A stretch of DNA of 64,000 nucleotides, taken from an uncultured Shewanella sp. Its GTDB lineage: Bacteria > Pseudomonadota > Gammaproteobacteria > Enterobacterales > Shewanellaceae. Positions 8,308 to 20,134 of this stretch are shown one piece after another. Position 1 is the stretch's first letter. Every line of letters starts with the position of its first letter. The DNA is taken from NCBI RefSeq assembly GCF_947491715.1, contig NZ_CANLKR010000006.1:83225-147224 (forward strand). Reading direction: 5' to 3'. Below the pieces are notes generated by a model, which worked only from the letters and a program-made list of their open reading frames with translations, searched no databases and was not told the DNA's origin. The translations under genes were made by a program, and so were the position numbers.

Positions 8308-10197
8308 ATGCTTTTTCATGAACGCTTTGATGTGATCGTTATAGGTGGTGGTCATGCTGGCACAGAAGCCGCTTTAGCTTCTGCTAGAATGGGATCAAAA
8401 ACCCTACTTCTTACCCACAATATTGATACATTAGGACAAATGTCCTGTAATCCCGCTATTGGTGGAATTGGTAAAGGGCATCTAGTGAAAGAAATTGATG
8501 CTTTAGGTGGTGCAATGGCAACAGCTACTGACTTTGCTGGCATTCAATTTAGAACATTAAATTCAAGTAAAGGACCGGCCGTACGAGCGACACGGGCACA
8601 AGCCGATAGAAATCTTTACCGACAAAAAATACAAAATATTTTACAAAATCAACCTAATTTACGTATTTTTCAACAAGCCGTCGATGATTTAGTTGTCGAA
8701 AATGAAAAAGTGATTGGTGTTATCACTCAAATGGGATTGGCGTTTGAAGCACCTGCCGTCATATTAACCGCAGGGACTTTCCTTGGTGGTAAAATTCATA
8801 TTGGACTTGAAAATTACAGTGGTGGTCGAGCAGGAGATCCTCCTGCTATCACCCTTGCTCATCGACTACGTGAATTGCCTATTCGAGTAGGTCGTTTAAA
8901 AACGGGCACACCACCTAGAATTGATGCCAACAGCATTAATTTTGATCTCATGTCTGAACAAAAAGGTGACGATCCGCTACCTGTTATGTCTTTTTTAGGT
9001 CATGTAGAACAACACCCAGAACAAGTATCTTGCCATATTACTCATACCAATGAGCAAACCCATGAGATCATTCGTGGAGGCTTAGATCGGAGCCCTATGT
9101 ATTCAGGTGTTATTGAAGGTATTGGCCCACGATATTGCCCGTCGATTGAAGATAAAGTGCATCGCTTTGCCGATAAAAACTCTCACCAGATCTTCATTGA
9201 GCCAGAAGGGTTAAATACTAATGAGATCTATCCCAATGGGATCTCAACCAGTTTACCTTTTGATGTTCAATTAAATTTAGTACGATCGATCAAAGGGATG
9301 GAGCAAGCTCAGATCATTCGGCCTGGCTATGCGATCGAATATGATTATTTTGATCCGCGGGATCTTAAAAATTCTTTAGAAACTAAATCCATCAGTGGGT
9401 TGTTTTTCGCTGGTCAGATTAATGGAACAACGGGTTACGAAGAAGCTGGAGCTCAAGGTTTGCTGGCTGGGATGAATGCATCACTGCAGGTTCAAGGTAA
9501 GACATCATGGTCTCCTAGGCGCGATGAAGCCTATTTAGGCGTACTTGTTGATGACTTATCTACATTAGGCACTAAAGAACCTTATCGAATGTTTACGAGT
9601 CGAGCGGAATATCGTTTGTTGTTACGTGAAGACAATGCGGATCTGCGCTTAACCGAAAAAGGCCGTGAGCTAGGTTTAGTTGATGATCATCGTTGGGCAA
9701 AGTTTAACGAAAAACAAGAAGCAATAGAATCTGAATTACAACGTCTTCGCAGTCAATGGGTTCATCCTAATTCACCGTTGGTTGATGTATTGAATCCAAA
9801 ACTCAATACACCTATTGCTAGAGAAGCCTCTTTTGAAGAATTATTAAGACGTCCTGAAATGGACTATCCTAAATTAATGGGACTTGAAGGTTTTGGGCCT
9901 GGCCTTGCAAATAAACAAGCTGCTGAACAAGTTCAAATACAAGTTAAATACTCGGGTTATATTCAGCGTCAGCAGGATGAAATCGATAAAGCCATTCGCC
10001 ATGAAAAAACGGGATTACCATTAGACTTGGATTACCAAGAAGTGCCTGGTTTATCAAATGAAGTTATTGCTAAGATGAATCAGCATAAGCCTGAAACCAT
10101 AGGTCAAGCTTCTCGCATTTCAGGTATGACACCTGCTGCAATCTCAATTTTATTAGTGCATTTGAAAAAACGGGGCCTTTTAAGAAAAAGTGCGTAA
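8308..10197 (+). CDS. mnmG: tRNA uridine-5-carboxymethylaminomethyl synthesis enzyme MnmG (GidA)
   Basis: This 629-residue protein is the normal length for the family. The ATG at 8308 is chosen over one 19 codons upstream because GAAGG lies just before it and the protein then begins [18 protein letters not shown], the standard MnmG start with the FAD-binding G-G-G-H-A-G loop. Other family blocks are [22 protein letters not shown] and G-Y-E-E-A-A/G-A-Q-G-L. With MnmE it builds cmnm5U34 in tRNAs, using FAD and methylenetetrahydrofolate. The gene is unusually rich in GATC, especially 8940-9370, as is common next to oriC. Confidence 0.97.
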   Translation: MLFHERFDVIVIGGGHAGTEAALASARMGSKTLLLTHNIDTLGQMSCNPAIGGIGKGHLVKEIDALGGAMATATDFAGIQFRTLNSSKGPAVRATRAQADRNLYRQKIQNILQNQPNLRIFQQAVDDLVVENEKVIGVITQMGLAFEAPAVILTAGTFLGGKIHIGLENYSGGRAGDPPAITLAHRLRELPIRVGRLKTGTPPRIDANSINFDLMSEQKGDDPLPVMSFLGHVEQHPEQVSCHITHTNEQTHEIIRGGLDRSPMYSGVIEGIGPRYCPSIEDKVHRFADKNSHQIFIEPEGLNTNEIYPNGISTSLPFDVQLNLVRSIKGMEQAQIIRPGYAIEYDYFDPRDLKNSLETKSISGLFFAGQINGTTGYEEAGAQGLLAGMNASLQVQGKTSWSPRRDEAYLGVLVDDLSTLGTKEPYRMFTSRAEYRLLLREDNADLRLTEKGRELGLVDDHRWAKFNEKQEAIESELQRLRSQWVHPNSPLVDVLNPKLNTPIAREASFEELLRRPEMDYPKLMGLEGFGPGLANKQAAEQVQIQVKYSGYIQRQQDEIDKAIRHEKTGLPLDLDYQEVPGLSNEVIAKMNQHKPETIGQASRISGMTPAAISILLVHLKKRGLLRKSA

Positions 10198-10224
10198 TAA
10201 AAAGACATATTAAGTAAATATATT

Positions 10225-10245
10225 GGAGGAGCTGCGTGCTCCTCC
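10225..10245. terminator. Hairpin after mnmG
   Basis: An eight-base GC-rich stem (10225-10232 with 10238-10245) has a five-base loop and is followed by TTATATTTAT, not a clean T-tract. It may be a weak terminator or an RNA-stabilising hairpin between mnmG and rsmG. Confidence 0.5.
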
Positions 10246-10321
10246 TTATATTTATAGAGCAATGGTAGTAAACTGAGCGTCTTAAAATGGATTAATCAGT
10301 GTGTTCTTTGAGGGTGTTTCT

Positions 10322-10957
10322 GTGTTATCAACACAATTAGATGATTATTTGGCGGCCATGGGCCTAGTTGCAACATCAAAGCAAAAACAACAACTAATTG
10401 ATTTTGTTGCTATGCTACATAAATGGAATAAAGCCTATAATTTAACGGCTATTCGTGATCCTGAGCAAATGCTAATTAAACATATTATGGATAGTTTGGC
10501 GGTATCGACTCATTTGCAAGGGCAACGTTTCATTGATGTGGGCACAGGACCTGGTTTACCCGGGATCCCGTTGGCTATTCTCAATCCTGATAAGGAATTT
10601 GTGTTACTGGATAGTTTAGGGAAACGTATTCGTTTTCAAAAACAGGTTCAGTTTGATTTAGGCATTCATAATATCAGTTCTGTTGAAAGTCGAGTTGAAG
10701 CGTATCAGGTAGAAGAAAAATTTGATGGGGTATTAAGTCGTGCTTTTGCATCGATTCAAGATATGTTGCATTGGTGTGAGCATCTACCTTCAGATACGGG
10801 CTGTTTTTATGCGCTAAAAGGCCAGTTATCGACGGAAGAAATGGAAAATTTACCTAATGGCTTTGAAATCACCGATGTGATTGAATTATCTATTCCTAAC
10901 TTAGATGAACAAAGGCATTTACTCCGTGTCGTTAAGCAAAAAGCACCTGTGGTGTAA
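10322..10957 (+). CDS. rsmG: 16S rRNA (guanine527-N7)-methyltransferase RsmG (GidB)
   Basis: This 211-residue protein has the family blocks [19 protein letters not shown], the SAM loop [12 protein letters not shown] (residues 75-86) and S-R-A-F-A-S. It methylates G527 in 16S rRNA using S-adenosylmethionine. The start is taken as GTG 10322, seven bases after GAGGG, giving V-L-S-T-Q-L-D-D-Y; an upstream in-frame GTG at 10301 overlaps that Shine-Dalgarno sequence. The gene lies between mnmG and parA, the order normal for this group of bacteria. Confidence 0.95.
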   Translation: MLSTQLDDYLAAMGLVATSKQKQQLIDFVAMLHKWNKAYNLTAIRDPEQMLIKHIMDSLAVSTHLQGQRFIDVGTGPGLPGIPLAILNPDKEFVLLDSLGKRIRFQKQVQFDLGIHNISSVESRVEAYQVEEKFDGVLSRAFASIQDMLHWCEHLPSDTGCFYALKGQLSTEEMENLPNGFEITDVIELSIPNLDEQRHLLRVVKQKAPVV

Positions 10958-11068
10958 TTGAGTAGTTGCAATCTTCGGCCGCATCAAGCAATTTGTCAGT
11001 ATAATTGTGCAAAAATACGACAAGTTAATAGTCTGTTGTTGGACGATGCAAAAAGATAGGATGAAATT

Positions 11069-11857
11069 TTGGGAAAAGTGATTGCCGTAGCCAACCAGAA
11101 AGGCGGTGTTGGAAAAACTACAACATGCGTTAATTTATCGGCGTCATTAGCGGCGACGAAACGGCGAGTCTTATTGATTGATCTCGATCCGCAAGGTAAT
11201 GCGACCATGGGCAGTGGTATTGATAAATACGAAGTTGAACATACTGCTTATGATTTACTGGTGGATGAAAAACCCTTTAGTGAAGTGGTATGTCGAGAAA
11301 CTACTGGTCAATATGATTTAATCGCTGGAAATGGCGATGTGACCGCCGCAGAAGTCAAGCTGATGAATTTTTTTGCAAGAGAGATCCGGCTTCGTAATGC
11401 GTTGGCGCCGATTAAAGATGAATACGACTTTATTTTTATTGATTGCCCACCGTCACTCAATATGTTGACCGTTAATGCCATGTCTGCTGCTGATTCTGTC
11501 ATTGTCCCTATGCAATGTGAATATTATGCGCTTGAAGGGATAACATCGTTAAAAGAAACTATTGATCAGCTCAGTAGTATGGTCAATCCAGGTCTGCATA
11601 TTGAAGGGATATTACGCACTATGTACGACCCGCGTAATCGTTTGTCTACTGATGTATCCGATCAGTTAAAACAACATTTTGGTGAAAAAGTTTACCACAC
11701 AGTTATTCCTCGCAATGTCCGTTTGGCCGAAGCTCCGAGTTTTGGCACTCCTGCCATGTATTATGAAAAATCCAGCGCTGGAGCAAAGGCTTATCTTGCT
11801 TTGGCGGGAGAAATTATTCGTCGTGCCGATGATCAAGCGAGCAATAAGCAAGCTTAA
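11069..11857 (+). CDS. parA: Chromosome-partitioning ATPase ParA (Soj)
   Basis: This 262-residue Walker-type ATPase has the deviant Walker A motif K-G-G-V-G-K-T-T at residues 11-18, D-L-D-P-Q-G-N-A-T at about 41 and the Walker B strand F-I-F-I-D-C-P-P-S-L near residue 122. ParA binds DNA non-specifically as an ATP dimer and, with ParB, moves origin regions apart. The start is TTG 11069, preceded by AGGA, which gives the usual G-K-V-I-A-V-A-N-Q beginning. It forms an operon with parB, 9 bases downstream. Confidence 0.95.
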   Translation: MGKVIAVANQKGGVGKTTTCVNLSASLAATKRRVLLIDLDPQGNATMGSGIDKYEVEHTAYDLLVDEKPFSEVVCRETTGQYDLIAGNGDVTAAEVKLMNFFAREIRLRNALAPIKDEYDFIFIDCPPSLNMLTVNAMSAADSVIVPMQCEYYALEGITSLKETIDQLSSMVNPGLHIEGILRTMYDPRNRLSTDVSDQLKQHFGEKVYHTVIPRNVRLAEAPSFGTPAMYYEKSSAGAKAYLALAGEIIRRADDQASNKQA

Positions 11858-11866
11858 GGGAATACT

Positions 11867-12772
11867 ATGACACAAAAAAAAAGAGGTTTAGGTAAGGGAC
11901 TTGATGCATTATTAAGTACCAGTAAAGGTGCTAAACAACAAGACAATACCGAATTAGCTGTCGATCGAGAACATGATGATAAAGTGATTAATACATCACA
12001 AGGGACTTTGATTGACTTAGATGTGGATTTATTATCACCCGGTCAATACCAACCAAGAAAAGATATGTCGCCTGAAGCCTTGGAAGAGTTAGCTAAATCG
12101 ATTGCTAATCAAGGTATTATTCAGCCTATCGTAGTGAGAAAGGTCTCTGCAACAGGTTATGAAATCATTGCAGGTGAGCGGCGCTGGCGAGCGGCTCAAT
12201 TAGCTGAGTTATCCAGTATCCCTTGTCTTGTTAAGCAAGTCGCCGATGAAGCGGCCATGTCTATTGCGCTTATTGAAAATATTCAACGAGAAGATTTGAA
12301 TGCCATGGAAGAAGCGATGGCATTGCATCGATTGTTACATGAGTTTGAGTTAACTCATCAACAAATTGCTGATGCGGTCGGTAAATCTCGTGCAACAGTC
12401 TCCAATTTACTGAGATTAAATAGTTTGAATGATGCGGTTAAAAAAATGTTGGAGTATGGTGATATTGATATGGGTCATGCTCGTGCCTTATTAGCGATAG
12501 AGGGGGATGAGCAAACAATTTTAGCCAGATTAGTCGTTTCTAAAGAATTAACCGTGCGAGAAACGGAACGATTAGTGAACAAAACCCTGACTCCAAGTGA
12601 AAAAGTGGAAAAACCGAGTAAAGATCACGATGTTTACCGCTTAGAAAATCAATTAATCGAGCGCTTAGGTGCGAAAGTATCAATCTCGCATAATAAAAAA
12701 GGTAAAGGAAAATTGGTAATAAATTACCAAGATTTAGCAGAACTCGATGGAATTATCGAGAAAATTGGCTAA
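11867..12772 (+). CDS. parB: Chromosome-partitioning CTPase/DNA-binding protein ParB (Spo0J)
   Basis: This is a 301-residue ParB. It opens with R-G-L-G-K-G-L-D-A-L-L (the ParA-activating N-terminus), then the ParB/Srx domain with G-Q-Y-Q-P-R (residues 62-67) and the CTP-binding box G-E-R-R-W-R-A-A (about 104-111), then the helix-turn-helix I-A-D-A-V-G-K-S-R-A-T-V-S-N-L-L-R, and a C-terminal dimerisation part. It loads onto parS sites near the origin. No convincing parS site was found in this window. It is co-transcribed with parA. Confidence 0.95.
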   Translation: MTQKKRGLGKGLDALLSTSKGAKQQDNTELAVDREHDDKVINTSQGTLIDLDVDLLSPGQYQPRKDMSPEALEELAKSIANQGIIQPIVVRKVSATGYEIIAGERRWRAAQLAELSSIPCLVKQVADEAAMSIALIENIQREDLNAMEEAMALHRLLHEFELTHQQIADAVGKSRATVSNLLRLNSLNDAVKKMLEYGDIDMGHARALLAIEGDEQTILARLVVSKELTVRETERLVNKTLTPSEKVEKPSKDHDVYRLENQLIERLGAKVSISHNKKGKGKLVINYQDLAELDGIIEKIG

Positions 12773-12882
12773 AAAGGCCAAGTTAAAGCAATATTATGTA
12801 ACTTTGTAACAATTGTTAATCTTATCATTTCGGACTTTTGACATGGATCACGTTAAAAGTCTCCAATTTTATTCAGTTAAAC

Positions 12883-12910
12883 TTGCTTTGAAGTGCCGAA
12901 ACGGTATACT
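12883..12910 (+). promoter_or_regulatory. Candidate promoter of the atp operon
   Basis: TTGCTT (12883-12888) is followed after 16 bases by TATACT (12905-12910), a good -10 hexamer. It lies about 87 bases before atpI in the 224-base gap after parB. A second possible -35, TTGACA, is at 12838 but has no good partner. Confidence 0.45.
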
Positions 12911-12996
12911 TTCGCAAGCTTTTTGTACGTCAGGTTTACACGAATGTATATCATTCGGTTTTCGATAACAAAAAGTACTAATGCGGAGGAGGTAAA

Positions 12997-13380
12997 TTGA
13001 GTAAGATTTTAGCGCGTCGTGGCCGGCGATCAGCCTATAAATTGGTGATGATGCAGGCGGCGGTAGCTGTAACTGCTTCTATTTTCTTTTTCGCGATGTG
13101 GGGAGCCCAGTTTGGTTATTCTGCGTTAGCAGGTGCTGCCATTGCTGTGCTTCCTAATTTTGTATTCGCAACCCTCGCTTTTTCCCATACGGGAGCGAGT
13201 GCGTCAGCAAAGGTCATTAAGACTTTTTACTGGGGGGAAGCGGTAAAGATGCTGTTAACAATTGTCATGTTTTCGTTGGTGTTTATTTATATGGAGGTGG
13301 TTTTTATGCCCCTTTTTGTTTGTTACACACTGGCGTTAATTGTACATTGGGCAGCTCCTTTATATTTCAAGCAAAGTTAA
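12997..13380 (+). CDS. atpI: ATP synthase subunit I
   Basis: This 127-residue protein has four hydrophobic segments and a basic N-terminus (S-K-I-L-A-R-R-G-R-R). It starts at TTG 12997 just behind a strong GGAGGAGG. AtpI is a non-essential membrane protein that helps assemble the c-ring. It is the first gene of the atp operon, 12 bases ahead of atpB, and its identity rests mainly on position together with the hydrophobic pattern and G-A-A-I-A-V-L-P-N-F. Confidence 0.9.
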   Translation: MSKILARRGRRSAYKLVMMQAAVAVTASIFFFAMWGAQFGYSALAGAAIAVLPNFVFATLAFSHTGASASAKVIKTFYWGEAVKMLLTIVMFSLVFIYMEVVFMPLFVCYTLALIVHWAAPLYFKQS

Positions 13381-13389
13381 GTGGGATGA

Positions 13390-14190
<801 letters not shown>

Positions 14191-14234
14191 GGGTAGTTGA
14201 AGATTTTTTTAAACTAAATCAATTAACTAAATAA

Positions 14235-14510
<276 letters not shown>

Positions 14511-14547
14511 TAAACGCTTCTGTCTTTAATCTAAATAGGAGGCTGTT

Positions 14548-15018
14548 GTGAATTTCAACGCTACCCTAATCGGTCAGACGGTCGCCTTTATTATCTTCGT
14601 GTGGTTCTGCATGAAGTTTGTTTGGCCCCCTTTGATGAATGCCATCGAAGAGCGCCAAAAAAGGATTGCCGGCGGTTTAGCTGACGCAGACCGCGCAGCA
14701 AAAGACCTAGAGTTGGCGCAGGCGAAAGCCACCGACCAACTAAAAGAAGCTAAAGCTAAAGCTAATGAAATAATTGAGCAAGCGAACAAACGCAAAGCTC
14801 AAATTGTTGACGAAGCTAAAGCCGAAGCAGACGCTGAGCGCGCTAATATTATCGCTCAGGGTAAAGCAGAAATTGAAGCTGAACGTAATCGCGTGAAAGA
14901 GGATCTGCGTAAGCAGGTTGCTTCTTTGGTTATCACTGGTACCGAGAAGATCCTTGAACGTTCGATTGATGAAGCCGCCCATAGCGACATAGTTAATAAA
15001 CTTGTCGCCGAAATTTGA
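14548..15018 (+). CDS. atpF: F1Fo ATP synthase subunit b
   Basis: This 156-residue protein has one N-terminal membrane helix (residues 5-26) followed by a long charged coiled coil rich in A, K and E, as expected for the peripheral stalk. It starts at GTG 14548 behind AGGAGG. Its length matches the E. coli protein. Confidence 0.96.
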   Translation: MNFNATLIGQTVAFIIFVWFCMKFVWPPLMNAIEERQKRIAGGLADADRAAKDLELAQAKATDQLKEAKAKANEIIEQANKRKAQIVDEAKAEADAERANIIAQGKAEIEAERNRVKEDLRKQVASLVITGTEKILERSIDEAAHSDIVNKLVAEI

Positions 15019-15033
15019 TAAGGGAGTTGAGTT

Positions 15034-15567
15034 ATGGCTGAATTAACCACCATTGCTCGTCCTTACGCAAAGGCTGCTTTTGATTTTGCGGTTGAGAAAG
15101 ATGCAGTGGAAAGTTGGGCAGAAATGCTGAATTTTATGGCTTTGGTGAGTGAAAACGAATCAATGCATCCATTGCTGACTGGCGCTTTGTCCAGTCATAA
15201 GCTTGCAGAACTCTTTATTGGAGTTTGTGGTGAGCAACTCAATGAGCAAGGTCAAAACCTAGTCAGGGTAATGGCTGAAAACGGTCGTTTAGAAACACTG
15301 CCTGCTGTCTATCAACAATATGTTGAATTGCGTAACGAATGGGCGAAGGAAATAGAAGCAAATGTTGTTTCTGCCACAGAGCTGAGTTCGACGCAACGAC
15401 AGGAGATCAGTGTTTCTTTAGAGAAACGTCTCGCACGCAAAGTTAAGCTGAATTGCAGCATAGACACCACGCTTATCGCGGGTGTGATCATTCATGCAGG
15501 AGACCTTGTCATTGATGGCTCGGTTCGCGGTAAAGTATCGCGTCTGTCTGATAAGCTGCAGTCGTAA
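15034..15567 (+). CDS. atpH: F1Fo ATP synthase subunit delta
   Basis: This 177-residue soluble protein begins with [11 protein letters not shown], the family signature, and ends with the membrane-proximal [12 protein letters not shown]. It caps the F1 head and joins it to the b-dimer. It follows atpF by 15 bases. Confidence 0.96.
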   Translation: MAELTTIARPYAKAAFDFAVEKDAVESWAEMLNFMALVSENESMHPLLTGALSSHKLAELFIGVCGEQLNEQGQNLVRVMAENGRLETLPAVYQQYVELRNEWAKEIEANVVSATELSSTQRQEISVSLEKRLARKVKLNCSIDTTLIAGVIIHAGDLVIDGSVRGKVSRLSDKLQS

Positions 15568-15581
15568 TTGGGAGTTTGAGC

Positions 15582-17123
15582 ATGCAACTGAATTCCACGG
15601 AAATCAGCGATCTGATTAAACAGCGGATCGAGCAGTTTGAAGTCGTTAGTGAAGCTCGCAACGAAGGTACTATCGTTGCAGTAAGTGACGGCATCATCCG
15701 CATCAACGGCCTAGCCGATGTGATGCAGGGTGAGATGATTGAACTGCCAGGTAACCGTTTTGCTATCGCGTTGAATCTTGAACGCGACAGTGTCGGTGCC
15801 GTCGTAATGGGCCCTTATGCCACATTGGCAGAGGGTGACAAAGTTAAAACTACTGGTCGTATTCTTGAAGTACCAGTGGGTCGTGGTCTACTGGGCCGTG
15901 TCGTTAATACCTTAGGTGAGCCTATCGATGGAAAAGGACCTGTTGATCATGACGGTTTCTCTCCAGTTGAAGTGATAGCACCAGGTGTTATTGAGCGTAA
16001 GTCAGTATCACAACCTGTTCAAACAGGTTATAAAACCGTTGATGCCATGATCCCAATTGGTCGTGGACAACGTGAATTGGTCATTGGTGACCGTCAAACA
16101 GGTAAAACTGCGTTGGCGATTGATGCCATTATCAATCAGAAAGATTCTGGCATTAAATGTGTGTACGTTGCTGTTGGGCAAAAAGCCTCAACGATTGCTA
16201 ACGTGGTACGCAAGCTGGAAGAGCATGGTGCATTAGCCAACACGATTGTTGTTGTTGCGACTGCATCAGAAGCGGCTGCATTGCAGTTCTTGGCGCCATA
16301 TTCTGGTTGTTCAATGGGTGAATACTTCCGCGACCGCGGTGAAGATGCGTTAATCGTATATGATGATTTGTCTAAGCAAGCTGTTGCTTATCGTCAAATT
16401 TCATTGCTATTGAAGCGTCCACCAGGACGTGAAGCTTATCCTGGTGATGTTTTCTATCTACATTCTCGTTTACTTGAGCGTGCATCACGCGTAAACGAAG
16501 CGTATGTAGAGAAATTCACTAACGGTGAAGTAAAAGGTCAAACCGGTTCACTAACCGCGCTGCCGATTATTGAAACCCAAGCAGGTGACGTTTCAGCATT
16601 CGTACCGACTAACGTAATTTCAATTACAGATGGTCAAATCTTCCTTGAAACAGATTTGTTTAACTCAGGACTACGTCCGGCGGTTAACCCAGGTATTTCT
16701 GTTTCACGTGTTGGTGGTGCGGCGCAGAGTAAGATCATTAAGAAACTGTCTGGTGGTATTCGTACCGCACTTGCACAGTATCGAGAGCTTGCGGCCTTCT
16801 CACAATTTGCATCTGATCTTGATGATGCAACACGTGCTCAATTAGAGCATGGTGAGCGTGTTACCGAATTAATGAAGCAAAAGCAATATGCGCCTATGAG
16901 TATCGCTTGTCAGGCTGTGTCTATTTTCGCAGCTGAGAAAGGTTACCTACAAAGCGTTGAGCTGAATAAAGTCATTGATTTTGAGGCATCTTTGCTCTCG
17001 TTCATGAACAGCGAGTATGCTGACCTAATGAAGAACATCAACGAAACTGGCAACTATAATGCCGACATCGAAGGTGAACTGAAGGCTGGCCTCGACAAGT
17101 TCGTAGCAACCCAAACCTGGTAA
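15582..17123 (+). CDS. atpA: F1Fo ATP synthase subunit alpha
   Basis: This 513-residue protein is the family's exact usual length when started at ATG 15582, seven bases behind GGGAG; a TTG two codons earlier is less likely. It shows the P-loop G-D-R-Q-T-G-K-T (about 169-176) and the signature [13 protein letters not shown]. It binds non-catalytic nucleotide and carries the conserved catalytic-site Arg of that last region. Confidence 0.98.
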   Translation: MQLNSTEISDLIKQRIEQFEVVSEARNEGTIVAVSDGIIRINGLADVMQGEMIELPGNRFAIALNLERDSVGAVVMGPYATLAEGDKVKTTGRILEVPVGRGLLGRVVNTLGEPIDGKGPVDHDGFSPVEVIAPGVIERKSVSQPVQTGYKTVDAMIPIGRGQRELVIGDRQTGKTALAIDAIINQKDSGIKCVYVAVGQKASTIANVVRKLEEHGALANTIVVVATASEAAALQFLAPYSGCSMGEYFRDRGEDALIVYDDLSKQAVAYRQISLLLKRPPGREAYPGDVFYLHSRLLERASRVNEAYVEKFTNGEVKGQTGSLTALPIIETQAGDVSAFVPTNVISITDGQIFLETDLFNSGLRPAVNPGISVSRVGGAAQSKIIKKLSGGIRTALAQYRELAAFSQFASDLDDATRAQLEHGERVTELMKQKQYAPMSIACQAVSIFAAEKGYLQSVELNKVIDFEASLLSFMNSEYADLMKNINETGNYNADIEGELKAGLDKFVATQTW

Positions 17124-17172
17124 TGACAAATGAGGTGTCTAAGACACCTCTGGTCCAGATTGGAGAGTAAAG

Positions 17173-18033
17173 ATGGCCGGCGCTAAAGAGATTAAAAGTA
17201 AGATCGCGAGTGTTCAAAACACTCAGAAGATCACTTCCGCCATGGAAATGGTGGCAGCCAGCAAAATGCGCAAAGCGCAAGATCGCATGGCTGCGAGTCG
17301 TCCATATGCGGAAACCATGCGTAAGGTGATTGGTCACGTCGCGCAAGGCTCTCTCGAGTATAAACACCCCTATTTAGAGGTGAGAGAAGCTAAGCGGGTT
17401 GGTTACATTGTTGTGTCAACCGACCGTGGTCTTTGTGGTGGTCTGAACGTTAACCTTTTTAAAAAGGTAATGGCAGACATGAAAAGCTGGCAAGAGCAAG
17501 ATGCAGAATTTGATTTCTGCCCTATCGGTGCTCGTAGTGTACAGTTTTTCAAAAGCTTTGGTGGCAACGTATTGGCCCAAGCATCGGCGTTAGGTGATTC
17601 ACCTAAACTGGATGACTTGATTGGTACCGTGCGTGTCATGTTAGAAGCTTACAACGAAGGCAAACTGGATCGTTTGTACATTGTATTTAACAAATTTGTG
17701 AATACCATGTCTCAAACGCCTGTGATCGAGCAGCTACTACCTTTGCCTAAGTCTGAAGAAGATGAGCATGCTCATCATTGGGATTACATCTACGAGCCAG
17801 ATCCAAAAGCACTTTTGGACACATTATTGGTTCGATATGTGGAGTCTCAAGTCTATCAAGGTGTTGTCGAAAATGTTGCGTCTGAACAAGCTGCCCGTAT
17901 GGTAGCGATGAAGGCAGCAACCGATAATGCTGGTGATATGATCAGTGATTTGCAACTGGTTTATAACAAGGCTCGACAAGCTGCGATTACGCAAGAATTG
18001 TCGGAAATTGTGTCAGGTGCAGCTGCGGTTTAG
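17173..18033 (+). CDS. atpG: F1Fo ATP synthase subunit gamma
   Basis: This 286-residue protein is the central rotary shaft. The N-terminal helix has [21 protein letters not shown], and the C-terminus has the matching helix [15 protein letters not shown] Rossmann-like middle contains [11 protein letters not shown]. Spacing to both neighbours is short, and the start has GGAGAG nearby. Confidence 0.97.
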   Translation: MAGAKEIKSKIASVQNTQKITSAMEMVAASKMRKAQDRMAASRPYAETMRKVIGHVAQGSLEYKHPYLEVREAKRVGYIVVSTDRGLCGGLNVNLFKKVMADMKSWQEQDAEFDFCPIGARSVQFFKSFGGNVLAQASALGDSPKLDDLIGTVRVMLEAYNEGKLDRLYIVFNKFVNTMSQTPVIEQLLPLPKSEEDEHAHHWDYIYEPDPKALLDTLLVRYVESQVYQGVVENVASEQAARMVAMKAATDNAGDMISDLQLVYNKARQAAITQELSEIVSGAAAV

Positions 18034-18038
18034 GCTAG

Positions 18039-19457
<1,419 letters not shown>

Positions 19458-19496
19458 CTCGCCTTGGGCCAGTTTAACAGCAAACAGGGTGATGGC

Positions 19497-19916
19497 ATGA
19501 CAATACGACTTGATGTTGTAAGTGCAGAAAGCAGCATCTTTGGGGATCAGGTACTGAGTTTACAAGTAACTGGCGCCGAAGGTGAACTAGGTATTAAGTT
19601 AGGTCATGCACCTTTGCTGACAAGCATTAGACCTGGCATGGTACGTATCGCTAGGCTCGATAGTAAAGAAGATGTGTTTTATCTTTCAGGCGGTTTGCTT
19701 GAAGTTCAACCGACTTCTGTTGCTATCATGGCTGATGTGGTCATGCGTGCTGATGAGATCGACGAAAAAGCAGCTGAAGAAGCCAAGCGTCATGCAGAGG
19801 CCTCTATGGCCAAAGCGGGTGCTGACTTCGATTACGCTGCGGCAGCAAAAGAGCTTGCGCAAGCAGTCGCTCAATTGCGCGTCGTTGAGACCATCAAGAA
19901 AAACCTAGGTAAATAA
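19497..19916 (+). CDS. atpC: F1Fo ATP synthase subunit epsilon
   Basis: This 139-residue protein has an N-terminal beta-sandwich ([11 protein letters not shown]) and a C-terminal helical hairpin (residues 90-139), the part that can extend to block ATP hydrolysis. ATG 19497 is chosen because AGGGTG lies just upstream and the length is canonical; a start 11 codons earlier would begin in the spacer after atpD. It is the last gene of the operon. Confidence 0.96.
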   Translation: MTIRLDVVSAESSIFGDQVLSLQVTGAEGELGIKLGHAPLLTSIRPGMVRIARLDSKEDVFYLSGGLLEVQPTSVAIMADVVMRADEIDEKAAEEAKRHAEASMAKAGADFDYAAAAKELAQAVAQLRVVETIKKNLGK

Positions 19917-19966
19917 GGTTATTCTTCACTGACGATGTTTGATATAGCAGTGTGATTTACCTGCTT

Positions 19967-19995
19967 AAAAAAAGGCGCCTAATGGTGCCTTTTTT
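19967..19995 (+). terminator. Rho-independent terminator of the atp operon
   Basis: AAAAAAGGCGCC pairs with GGTGCCTTTTTT across a TAAT loop and is followed by more T residues. It is placed about 50 bases after atpC. Confidence 0.88.
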
Positions 19996-20134
19996 GTTTT
20001 TTCAATTTATTTCTTATTGTTGTCTTATTCGCATAAAAAAGGTGTGTTGTTCATAACCTCTATTTTTGTTATTGGCTTGAGTAATGCTTATCTTGTAATA
20101 TTTATCGCTGTCAGTCGTCTTTGAGGGAGCAGTT

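Noticed and set aside
16700..16710. TGTTTCACGTG inside atpA as a parS half-site for ParB
   Set aside because: Only the first 11 of 16 positions fit; the second arm is absent and the sequence is explained by the conserved atpA protein motif.
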